DNA of 64,000 bases from Opisthocomus hoazin (lineage: Eukaryota > Chordata > Aves > Opisthocomiformes > Opisthocomidae), in contig NC_134433.1 of NCBI RefSeq assembly GCF_030867145.1, positions 11,917,216 through 11,981,215 on the forward strand, in the 5' to 3' direction. The notes under the pieces were generated by a model, which searched no databases, was not told the origin of the DNA, and saw nothing but the letters and a program-made list of their open reading frames with translations. Shown in pieces: positions 32,700 through 64,000 of the stretch (the first letter of the stretch is position 1; each line of letters begins with the position of its first letter). The position numbers were made by a program, and so were the translations under genes.

Positions 32700-35309
32700 G
32701 TCTTGTTTTATTTTTTAAATTAAGAAAGCTGGAGTTGATTTCATTGTGAGAGCTTCAGGGGGTGAAACAGTGGCATTACCTTTGTAGTTCGTTTGGGTTT
32801 TTCCTTACAAGCTTTTTATTGTCACAGTCTTTTACTCCTGTGGATGTACTCAGGCCGTACTAAAATTAATTTCATGAGCGTTTAATTGACAGAATTAACA
32901 GTTTCAGCTTCCTTAGGCTCGATGTTTTAATTGAGTTAAGTTTTCCAGGCTGCTTATTCTCACAGATCTTTCTGAATCCTCTCCAATTTAACTTCTCTCT
33001 TTGAAGTGTGGACATGAGAACTGAACGAAACCGTTCAGTGGCGCCTTTGGCAATGTGGTTCCATGGACCTCCATTAACTTAAGTGGACTGTGAGTTGAAC
33101 CATGAAATGGCAGAGGTTAAAACAGTCCTTGTCCAAACCCTCTCCCCCTAAAAAACACCCCCACAAAACCCATATTAGCATGGGTCAGGGCCTTGATGTA
33201 GTTTCTCCCATGAAGTATGGGGAGAAGTCAGGACTTGCTTCTCTTCAGCACCACTGCTGTAGTAAAGCCTAGATTAGCGCTTGTTTTTGCTGGTTTGTGC
33301 CCTGACGCTGATATCCTGAGGTTGATTGCTGAACAGTAAATGTGTCTCCCTGTGAGGACACGCCTTGGTTATTCCGTGAGCGCCGCTGAGATCCCATGCC
33401 TTGGTTGGCATCCCCATGCCTGGAGAGCGTGAGATGCTCCTGGTGTCCCTCAGCCCACACCCGCTCAGGCTGGGGAGCTCCTGTGGGGCCCTGCCGCTCC
33501 CGATGCCATCCTGCACGCGTGCGTGTCCCTCGCCTTGCTGGAGTGCCACTGAAACTGGTAAGGTGCAGGAGCATTTCCAGTAACGTATTCTGATATTTTG
33601 CAGATGCTGCCCTTTTCCATTTCTAAACCTAATGAGTTAAATTTTGCTGGTGTACAATGTACCAAGGCGTGTCTGCCTCCAGCTCTGCGATGTTTTGCAG
33701 TCCTGAGCAGCCAGCAGGTATCTGGATGTGTGGCCAAGGTTTTACAGGTATTTGATTTCTGATTTCCACAATTCCCAGGCCCATCGCAAAGCAGCACTCG
33801 TTCTACAGGCACTGCCTTGCCTAACCAGGGAGGCAGCCCGCAGTGCCTGCAGCCAATGTCCAGCCCGGCCTTGCCCACCCGATCGGAGATCTGCGGTCTC
33901 GGTATCGACAGCGAAGAGAGCTATCTGCCCAGGGTCATCCCAGTTAAAAGGAACTGTGGACTCTGGGCGATTGCCATAGTGCCCTTGAGCTGACCAGAGT
34001 GTGGTCGAAAGCGGAGGTCATGCAGTTGCTCAGCCCTGAGCTGCTCTGGCATCGCTTGCCTGCCAGGAGGGGCCGTGCTCGAGGTGCCTGGCTCGGCGCA
34101 GAGGCACCCGTGCTTCCCTCGCTGCTGCTGCCGTGCTGCTGCAGCAGCAGCACTGCTCGCTGCATTGCCCTCGTCTGTGGTCCGTCAGCATCTAGCGGCC
34201 ATGGGACGTCTTTGGGGTAAAGCTGTCTGTATATTTATCACCCATAGGAGCCTGTCTGCTCATGTACAGGTAAACGTGGAGGATTAGGCACGGTCTCCCT
34301 GCATTTTTGGTGCTCTAGTGTGATTTAGTACTTGATCCCGTGCTGCAGCAATCTTTGATCCTCTCCTGGGAGCATGTTGCAGGAACAGAGACGCTGCTGT
34401 GCTGCTCCGAGCAAAGGCCGGGAGCGTGATACAGCTGGACTGGTCTCATCTGGAGTCTTTAAACCCTGCCCAAGCCGGACGAGTGGGGCTGCTGGAGTAG
34501 GGGTCTCCCTGTGCGACCGACTGCTCAGGGGGCTCCCACCGGGCAGTGGCGCTGGGCTGAGCTCTGCTGCTGCACCTCTGTCCGCGCTGGCTGCGGTCTC
34601 TGCCTGCCTTCCTGTCCTGTTGTGTTTCAGCTGAAGACCTCGCTGGCGAGGAGGGTGGCAGAGGCACCTCTAGCCCGTATCTGATTCAACATCTCCTTGG
34701 TAATAGCTACCCTTGCTTCAGTTTGCAATGCCAAGTGGCATCCCTGCTGTCCTGAGCTGAAAGCACCCAGTTTTGTGGGTGATTGGCTTTGTCTGGAGCC
34801 TGCTCAGCTGGTTCATTAAATCAGATGGTTTCCTGAATCCTAGCTTTTTCCCTGTGTCCAGACAAATTTGATTTGACATGAACTGGAGTTGCTAGGAAAT
34901 GGTAGAACAAGTGATGAGGAACGAAGTCGGAATGGCAAGCGAAACACTTCACTGGCAGAGAATAGTAAAATTACATGTGGTGCTATGACAAGGGGTTTTC
35001 TTTCTTACTGGATTTGTGTGTTGATCACAGACAGGAGGGAGATGAGGTTATTAGACGTAGAAATGGAAATGTTCTAGCAAAAGCCACAGCCTGCAGTTTT
35101 ACGTACATTAATACACTCTGATGGATACGTGTAGGAGAAGAATTGGTAAGAAAGTGTGAAGTTGACATAATATTCATACACAGGCTGGTAATCATAACAA
35201 TTCCTGTTCCTCTAGTGTATCTAGTTACACAGTTCATCAGTGGCATTTGCTTCAGGAACACGTGTTTAACTAGCATCCGTACCACCCTCTGAAGCATTAT
35301 TTTCCCTCT

Positions 35310-35509
35310 GAGGGTGACCGGAGCCCTGGCCCAGGCTGCCCAGGGGGGTTGTGGAGTCTCCTTCTCTGGAGATATTCAAGACCCGCCTGGACACGGTCCT
35401 GTGCAGCCTGCTCTGGGTGACCCTGCTTTGGCAGGGGGTTGGACTGGGTGACCCACAGAGGTCCCTTCCAACCCCGAACATTCTGTGATTCTGTGATTCT
35501 GATTCTGTG
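35310..35509 (+). mobile_element. CR1 LINE 3' fragment
   Basis: The segment has the typical 3' end of CR1 elements of birds and other reptiles: GGAGATATTCAAGACCCGCC, then GGGTGACCCTGCTTTGGCAG, GGTCCCTTCCAACCCC and an ending of ATTCTGTG octamer repeats. Sense orientation is plus. It is a 5'-truncated copy of about 200 bases with no coding capacity and no clear target-site duplication. It is the strongest clue to the host clade. Confidence 0.9.
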
Positions 35510-37180
35510 GTTTCTGAGAGGGATGCTTGAATACATGTGTGTGACTGCTACAGTGTGCTCTCAAGGACGGGGATCGCCCCGTGCCCATGCACCACGCCAC
35601 AGCAGCCATGTCCTGTCTGGGTGCAGAGCCGTAGCCTTGGCCCGCTGCGATTTCTGCCTGACTGGAGCGTCGCCTCAGCCATGTCATCCGCAGCCAAGGA
35701 GTGTGAGCTGCTATCTGCTCGTGTCTAAAATCCAACAGAGGTCTTTCCCTTGTCTTTGGTGTGGGTTTTCTTTAATGAGATACAGCCAACGCATTCCTTT
35801 GGAGCTATTAGTATTTTAAGACTTAAAATATTATCCAAGATTGGACTTACAGTTTTTAATTTTCCTGTAACTGAGAAAGTCCCTGATTTTCTCTTAGTAG
35901 TTGTGTTTGTGCACCAGCTGTGTGGATCTCTGGGCAGAACAAGAGGTCCCACACATGAGAAGTGTCGTGGCAAAGCCTTGACCAGGTTGTCCGATATGGG
36001 ACCGATTTCCTTCAGCTGTTTGTGTGCAGTGGGGAAATGATTACGGGAACGGTCTGAAGTGTATTTGTTTAGGTGTCGTTCCCTGGCATATGGAGTTCTT
36101 TTCTCATCCTTTTTTTTATATGAAATTACAGCAGATGTAATTTAACATGGAGGTTTTGGCTTTAGTTCTGACACCTCCTCCGAGCTTCTTATTGTGCCTT
36201 CCCAAAGGCTGGTGCTTCCTCTGGGCTGGCGTTTCCATCTTCACAGCCATTTGAGGAACTGATTTGTCTTTTCTTGTATCTGACTTTTGTAAGCTTCTGT
36301 GGTGTTGGTGTGTGTAAAAAGGAACTAAAAAAAAATCACTTGAACATTTTAGAAATGGTGGCAGGTTTTGTAACCACAAGAAGTGGAAGGCTCAGAGAGA
36401 CAGAACTTGAGCCATGCCTTTATGGGCAGGCACTTTCCTTTGTGCCAAGCTTGATGTATGCTGCTTCCAGAAACCTCAGTTGGGGAAAAATGTTGAACAG
36501 AAGGTTCTGGATATAGAAAACACCCTGTTTCTGTAGTGTCTTATTACTTCCTAATCTCTGGACAGAGGCCCCTGGCCTGGAGGATCCTGGCCCCGGCTCT
36601 GGCTGCGTGGGGTGGTGGAGCCGGGCAGCCCCCAGCACCCCCCAGCCCTTGCTCCCGTTGCCCCGTGGGGCTCCGCAGAGCCTTGCTAACAGCCTGCAAC
36701 CGCAACTCGGTCAAGGCCCTTTGCGGGGTCGCCCTGGCTTCATTAAGTGAGTCAGGATTAATGGCATTAAGATCCTAATTGGCTGGACTGTGTGCCTAAC
36801 ACCGCGCAGCGTTGGTGGCAGCCTGGGGTTGCTTTCCTGCTCACATGGGAGAGTACGGGTGGGATGAAGGCCTCTGGCTCCATGCGCTGTGGCAGCCGCA
36901 GCCGGGAGCTGGGCTGTGTGATGGGTGCTGCTGTGACGGGTCCTGTCCTGCTCGCCGAAACACGGCTTGACAGGAGCTGGCAGCGCTTGGCTGCTGGCTT
37001 CTCTTGCCTAATCTCTGGTGACAGGGATGTCCAGGCAAGGTGAACACTGGGTAATTCAGGGCCTGGATGAATAATTTGAAACCCTCTTGCCTTAGCTGTC
37101 TTGTCTCCAGAACCCGGCAGGGGGAAGTGCTTGCATTTTGCTCGCTCAGCTGATGTGATGTCTGTCTCCTCTTTCCCCAG

Positions 37181-59064
<21,884 letters not shown>

Positions 59065-59941
59065 GACCTGTAACCTCCACTCTCTTCTCTAGGAAGGGGA
59101 AGGGGGAGTGAACACTGGAGAATCACTTCCCTTCCCTTAGCCACATAACTCTTGTTTTATACGTTGTGAGATGGTGGGAAATGGCTCTTGGTGAGGTGCA
59201 CCTGAGTGAATGAATAGACTTGGCAGGGCTGGTCTAAATATATATACTATATACATACAAATATATCATAGGAAGGGACGTTGCAGCGGCCTCTGTGTTC
59301 CAGGCTCTGGTTCACCACTTTGGAAGCTCGGCAGAGTAATTGTGAAGTCAAACGAGTCTGTCCTTGCACACGCACGGCAGCCTGCTTTCACCGCAACGAC
59401 TGGGAAGCAAGCGGCGCTGGAAGTGCAGACCGTCGGCCTGGAGCGAGCCTGTTCCATTTGGATTCCCCCAAACCCTGACTGCCAGCTTGCCTCATCCCGA
59501 GAGCACAAAGCAAAGTCACGGGGGTTGTGACGAGCGAACCGGAGTTCTCAAGAAGTTTCCGTTGTTGCTTGCTCCGTGTTTCCGCGCGTGACGGGCTCTG
59601 CGGAGTCTGTGCCACCCCCAGCCGTGTTCGTGGGGCTCTGGCACAGCAGCTCTGGGGCTCGGGGCCTTGCTGGAGAGAAACACAGCTGTCGTACCAAAGG
59701 CTCGCTCTCTCCTCTGGCTTCCTTTGGAACAATATTTATTTAGTTTTGATATTTGTGGGTTTTTTTTAATCAGACTGCGAAGCGCCAGCAAACAGCGGCG
59801 TTCCCGAGCGCGGGACAGACACACGGGCTAAAACGCTGCGAGAGCAGCCGCTTCTACGGTGGAGAACGCGAAGCAGCCGGGCGTGCATGGCATCCTCTTC
59901 CGTATCTGCTTAACCCTGCCCAGTTGTAACCGAGAGGGGTG

Positions 59942-59947
59942 AATAAA
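59942..59947 (+). terminator. SUPT6H: SUPT6H proximal polyadenylation signal
   Basis: Canonical AATAAA, within GAATAAATAG, followed by a GT-rich stretch including TAGTGTTTCTACTG, which is compatible with a downstream element. Confidence 0.6.
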
Positions 59948-60865
59948 TAGTGTTTCTACTGAGCGCTAGTGGAGCGGTTTTCTGCTGCAGCCGGTGCTGC
60001 CTGCCGGCCCTCTCCTCGCGGCAGTGGGTTTGCTTCGAAGCAGAGTGCGGCGGTGAGAGTCGATGCTCCGTTCTTCCTTTGTTGCTTGGAGTTGCCCCTC
60101 TGCGCGCCGAAACTTTTCACAGAGAAGCTGATTTCTGTTGAAGTGGTAAAAAAATAATGTTAGGCTTTGAATGCGTCGGATGGGGAGATCGCAGCGCAAT
60201 CCAGGGCAGCTCCCGCGTCTCTCGGGGGGCTGGGAGAGGTGCTGGGGGGCCTGGGAGGGGGCAGGCGATGCCAGTAACTGCGGTGGTGGCAGGAACAGCC
60301 CGCTGCAGCCTTGCGGAGCGGCTGCCAGCGCCCGGAGCCGCTTCTGAACTGGAAAGTTCCTCCTGCACACACTTTCCTCTCTCCTGCTTTGTTAGTAGGG
60401 ATTTTCTGTGGAAGCAGAGTCTTTGTTCCTGCCGAGTGCTCCTGGTTTGCCTCTTCTCGCTAGGAAATGAGCAAGAACAGCAGATCTGGAGAAACAAAGG
60501 TCTTTTTTGCATGCAAATGCTCCTGAAGAATGGCGGCAACCCGGGAGACAAAGCAAAGCTGTTTCCACAGAGAAACGCGGGTCCTGGCTCCCTCGCCATC
60601 CCCTCGGCAGTAGCGGGGGGCTGACACGGTCGCGTTCCCCCCGGCCAGGCCGGAGGACCACGCTCCGGGGCCTCGGCTGCCCTAGGTTGCCGGTGTACTG
60701 ACCTTGTGCTGTTTTTTTATTTCATCAAAATCTGTGTGACGGGAATGTGACTGGGAGCAGCTCCTTCCCAGGGATGCGTCGGACCCGTGCGGGGCGGGGG
60801 GGCTGGTTGTGCGTTGTCGGCTCCTTTTTTTTGGCTGTCTTTGTTTTCAGTTTTCCCTTATCATC

Positions 60866-60871
60866 AATAAA
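60866..60871 (+). terminator. SUPT6H: SUPT6H distal polyadenylation signal
   Basis: Canonical AATAAA within CATCAATAAAAACTC. It is the last signal before the gap to the convergent PROCA1 gene. Confidence 0.6.
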
Positions 60872-60890
60872 AACTCTACTTTTGGGAAGC

Positions 60891-61960
60891 TGCCTGCATG
60901 CCGCAGGTCTGTCCTTCCTGCCGTGACGCTGTGGTTGCCGCAAGGACTTTGCACCCGTTGGCCGTGCGATGCCTCGCGACAGCCTTGGTATCTCCACGCT
61001 GGCCTCTTACGGTCCGCTGATTTCAAGGATTTGGGACGGCACCGGTCGCTCCTCCGGGAACAGCGGGGTGGGTACGGGGCAGCTCTGCTCCCTGGGCCGC
61101 AGTGTTGTCTGATCTCCTGAGGCTGCGCCGTGGCAAAGCAGGAGGCAGCGCTCGGCTACCGTCACTCCACAGCTTTTTCCGATTCTGGAATTTGATGCTG
61201 GGGCGGGAAGAGCTTTCTGCCGGCCTCAGCAGGTAGGAGAGGGGACTCTGGGCTGAGCCGCGCTCAGAAGCGCTGTGCAGGGGCTGGTGGCAATGCCCTG
61301 TCCCCGGGCGCTGCCCTCAATCCCTTCGCCCCAGAGCTAAGTTATCGGCGAGAGGAACAAGTGGCCACCATCCCCCGGACAGGGACAGGGATGGCATCTG
61401 CCTTTGTCCCAGGGCTGGAAAGGCTTCTGTTGTCCCACTCCAACGAGCTCTCCTACAGTATTTGAGGGGCCTTGGGCAGGGGACAAGGCCCCTGCTGCTC
61501 GCTGCCATTGCTGGGGGCTGGAGAAGGAGCCTGGCGGTGTGGGAGCACCGCGCTGCTCCCAGCCTGGGAGAAGGCAGCAGGTTACGCAGAGGAGGGAGCT
61601 GGAATGGTGCAATTCATTAACTGGTCCTCCGGAGAAATGCACCCCTGGGGAGCTGGAGCTCAGCTGTCTGTGTCAGGGGAGCTCAAATCAGGGTTCTGCC
61701 CCGTGCTGGCATGGGGACGGGAGCTGTGTCCCCAGCCAGAGCAGCGACTCGTCCCCAGTGCCCAGGAAGGTGCCAGGCGCTGGTGGGAGCGGTGAGGAAC
61801 AGCTCAAACCCACTCAACGCCCACCCGAGTCCAGGTGCCCCCCTCCCGCGGCCCCACAAGCGGGATAAGCCCTGGGATTTCCCCGGGAAGCCAACCCCGG
61901 TGCGATCCTTCCTCCCCACGGAGACGGGGCCGAGCCTGCGCCATCTGCTCAAGTGACCAA
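60891..61960. other. SUPT6H-PROCA1 intergenic gap
   Basis: About 1.07 kb between two convergent gene ends. GC-rich unique sequence; no gene, repeat or RNA that I can support. Confidence 0.55.
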
Positions 61961-61961
61961 C

Positions 61962-61967
61962 TTTATT
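61962..61967 (-). terminator. PROCA1: PROCA1 polyadenylation signal
   Basis: TTTATT on the plus strand reads AATAAA on the minus strand, 28 bases past the PROCA1 stop codon, giving a 3' UTR of only about 50 bases. Confidence 0.75.
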
Positions 61968-61994
61968 ACAGAGCCGAGACCGGCGCGGGGGGAG

Positions 61995-63768
61995 TCAGGG
62001 CCGCAGCTCCTGTGCGGGCCCTGCCTCGGCTTTGCTTTTCAGCCTCTTCTTTCTGTTCCTCTCCTTCCTCCTCCTCTTCCCGCTGGTGGTGGGGGCCGGG
62101 GCTGGCTCCCTGCCCAAGCCCTCCTGCGCCAGGGCATCACTCGGGACGGTGTTGGCTGCTTCGCCCAGGTCTAGCGGTGGGGCCCGTGGGTCCTGCCCTG
62201 CGGGGGGATGAGCAGGGGCAGCGCCTGTGGGACAGCTCAGCTCCCCATTTTCAGAAGAGCCTTGCTTTTTCAGACCTCTCCCCTTCTTTTTCTTGTCTTT
62301 CTTCTTCCCCTTCCTCTCTTTCTTGGCTGCCTTGGAGGGGGACAGCAGGCGAGCGTGATGCTCCCCTGGGACGGCTTCTCCACCCGCGCTGCTCCACGGA
62401 GGGCTCAGAGGGACCCCCTCGGGCCTCGCTGCCCGGTCGATCAGCTCCCCGCCGAACTCGTACAGCACCGGCTCCCTGGGCACGGCGATGGCCACCGTGT
62501 TGTACGCCCTGCACCTGCAGAGAGCGGGGTGAAGCGAGCCCGCGGGGGGCCGAGCGGGGGGCCGGTCCCCACGACAGGGACACTCACCAGACATAGAGGT
62601 AGGGCTCCACGCACTCCTCCCTGTAGGCGAACTCGAAGCAGGGCACCTGGATGACGTTGAAGAAGGCCTGGCCCACCACCCGCGAGGCCGTGTCGTTCAC
62701 CTGCTGCAGGCACTCCTTCAACCTGCCGGGGGGCACAGCCGGGGTAAGGGGGACTGGGGGGGCTGCCGGAGGGGCTGGGACCCCTCTGGGGTGGAGGGAC
62801 GCTGCGGGGCATGGCCAGAGGCGGGGGTGCTCACCTGCGGTCGCAGTCGCAGTGGCTGATGGTGTGCCAGCGCAGGTTGCGGTACCCGTAGCGGGCGGTG
62901 AAGGGGTAGATGACATGCTGGCAGTGGTCATGGTCCCGGCAGCACCGGTCCGTGTCCTGGTGCTCCCCTGCAGCAAAGGCACGGGGTGCAGGCAGGGCTG
63001 GGGGGCACCGCGTGCACGGACTGGCGCTGGATGGGGTTGGGGTCCGGGCTGGGCTGGGGCTGAGCTGGGCTAGGACTGGGATCAGAATTAGACCAGACAG
63101 AGACGGGACTGGAATCCTACTGAGATGGGTAGGGGCTGGGACTTGGACTGGCACTGGGATGGGGACTGGAGCTGCACCAGTACCTCAGTGGGGATGAGAC
63201 TGGGACTAGGCTGAGATCAGGATGGGGACCAGGGCTGGACCAGGACCAAGAGAGTGACCAGGCTGGGATCAGGATGGGGTGTGGGAGCAGAGCAGGTTAG
63301 TCCAGCACCAGGATGGACCAGCCTTGTGATGGGGACTAGACAGAGACGAACTGGTGGACTGGGACTGGACCAGCACTGAGGTAGGGTCTGGACTGGGACG
63401 AACAGGGACTGACCTAGCACAGGGATGAGGAGTGGAGTGAACTGGCACTGGGATGGGACTGGACTAAGATGGATGGGGACTGACTGGGACCGGGATGGGG
63501 TGGGATGGGATGGGACAGGATGGGGAGGGTTGGGATGGAATGGGATGGGGGGGCAGGTAGCAGCGGCCCCGCCGCCCTTACCCAGCTGCTCGTAGGCATC
63601 CGCGTTGCTGCCCGCTCCGCACCACAGCGTCCCGGGGTAGGTGAGCCCGCGGCGGGCGCGGGGCCGTCCCGGCGGGGCCGCTCCGGTACCGGGGACCGCT
63701 CCGGGAACGGCTGCCAGCAGGAGGAGGAGGAGGAGGAGGAGGCGGCAGAGCAGCCCCGGGGCGCCCAT
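61995..63768 (-). CDS. PROCA1: PROCA1-like group III phospholipase A2 domain protein, 4 exons
   Basis: Exons: 63582-63768, 62835-62967, 62588-62722, 61995-62514, in phase for 975 nt, 324 aa. Residues 1-27 form a signal peptide with nine consecutive leucines. A group III PLA2 domain follows, with the calcium-loop motif Y-P-G-T-L-W-C-G-A-G (44-53) and C-C-R-D-H-D-H-C (71-78) carrying the His-Asp catalytic pair. Later cysteines and W-C-R-A-Y fit the family. The tail is lysine-rich (K-K-D-K-K-K-K-G-R-G), as in mammalian PROCA1. The position next to SUPT6H identifies the orthologue. From memory, human PROCA1 lacks the Asp of the catalytic pair and the signal peptide, and was named for binding cyclin A1. 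Here the domain looks able to bind calcium and hydrolyse phospholipid, which is inference. Confidence 0.85.
63040..63560. repeat. Degenerate GGACTGGGA-type simple repeats in PROCA1 intron 1
   Basis: Intron 1 (62968-63581) is filled with irregular units such as GACTGGGACTGGACCAGCAC and, near the exon 1 end, a GGGATGGGAT pentamer run (about 63490-63550). The period is not constant. Confidence 0.7.
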
Positions 63769-63800
63769 GGCACCGCACCGCCCGCCGCCGTGGGGCCGAC

Positions 63801-63806
63801 TTATAG
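63801..63806 (-). promoter_or_regulatory. PROCA1: TATA-like box upstream of PROCA1
   Basis: The minus strand reads CCCTATAAGTCGG. The TATA core is about 33-38 bases upstream of the predicted ATG, so a start site 25-30 bases downstream would leave a leader of roughly 5-10 nucleotides. Either the leader is extremely short or another start is used. Confidence 0.5.
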
Positions 63807-63809
63807 GGC

Positions 63810-64000
63810 CGGGCAGCCCGCCCAGGCGGGGCGGCTCGGCTCGGCTCGGCACCGTGCGGAGGGGCCCGGGGTGCCGGGGGGGCTGGAGCCGCTCCCCGCA
63901 GCCCGAGGGCAGGGGTTACCCCTCCCGGTGGGGCCCGGCCCCGTTGCTGTGGCAGCCGGTGGGGTGATGTGGCGGGACCGGTAACGGGACGGCCCCGACG
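63810..64000. other. Right edge, GC-rich upstream region of PROCA1
   Basis: CpG-rich sequence with GGCTC repeats near 63828-63850. No exon can be supported before the window ends. Confidence 0.5.

Larger units (their letters stand above)
30719..37180 (+). other. SUPT6H: SUPT6H intron 1
   Basis: A 6.46-kb intron. The first ~600 bases continue the CpG island. Beyond about 31400 the base composition becomes balanced. I see a CR1 fragment (35310-35509), a poly-T tract (32663-32699), a CTG/CAG hairpin (34133-34153) and no convincing open reading frames or RNA genes. Confidence 0.8.
59065..60890 (+). other. SUPT6H: SUPT6H 3' UTR with two alternative poly(A) sites
   Basis: The stop codon at 59064 is followed by about 1.8 kb with no coding potential. 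AATAAA occurs at 59942-59947 and again at 60866-60871, allowing a short (about 0.9 kb) and a long (about 1.8 kb) UTR. AT-rich and GC-rich patches alternate. The end is set about 20 bases past the second signal. Confidence 0.65.

Overview
This is a gene-dense vertebrate nuclear window, almost certainly from a bird. The reasons are a CR1-type LINE fragment with the typical 3' octamer tail at about 35310-35509, very short introns, extreme GC richness with C/G-rich minisatellites, and gene products that read as close orthologues of mammalian proteins. Six protein-coding genes were reconstructed exon by exon from splice sites and reading phase. Every model closes in frame. The gene order matches the human 17q11.2 block from memory: SPAG5, RSKR (SGK494), BLTP2 (KIAA0100), SDF2, SUPT6H, PROCA1.

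Layout. 1-8900, minus strand: SPAG5/astrin, 24 coding exons, about 1333 aa, with a repeat-expanded Ser/Thr/Pro-rich N-terminal half and a coiled-coil C-terminal half. 9200-12700, minus: RSKR, an RSK-related AGC kinase, 12 exons, about 386 aa. 13020-28100, minus: BLTP2, a bridge-like lipid transfer protein, 39 exons, about 2245 aa, with a roughly 40-bp minisatellite filling intron 1. 28280-30560, minus: SDF2, an ER MIR-domain protein, 3 exons, 209 aa. 30550-30720: a compact divergent promoter shared by SDF2 and SUPT6H. 30640-60890, plus strand: SUPT6H (Spt6), a non-coding first exon, a 6.5-kb intron, then 36 coding exons for 1726 aa. 61960-63810, minus: PROCA1, 4 exons, 324 aa, a group III phospholipase A2-like protein that here keeps a signal peptide and the catalytic His-Asp pair.

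Composition changes sharply near 31.4 kb. To the left are four head-to-tail minus-strand genes separated by only a few hundred bases, with introns mostly of 80-300 bp and many GC-rich tandem repeats. To the right SUPT6H has more AT-rich and longer introns. PROCA1 at the far right is GC-rich again.

The genes do not form one pathway. They serve mitotic spindle function (SPAG5), probable kinase signalling (RSKR), lipid transfer at membrane contacts (BLTP2), ER protein folding (SDF2), transcription elongation and histone chaperoning (SUPT6H) and a PLA2-like protein (PROCA1). No new multi-gene system is evident. The points most worth checking are the retained PLA2 active site in PROCA1, near-identical duplicated exons in SPAG5, coding minisatellites in SPAG5, a PIF-like tail in RSKR, three GC-AG introns in BLTP2, and the G-rich intron 1 of its pre-mRNA. 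Coordinates were counted by hand and may be off by a base or two.
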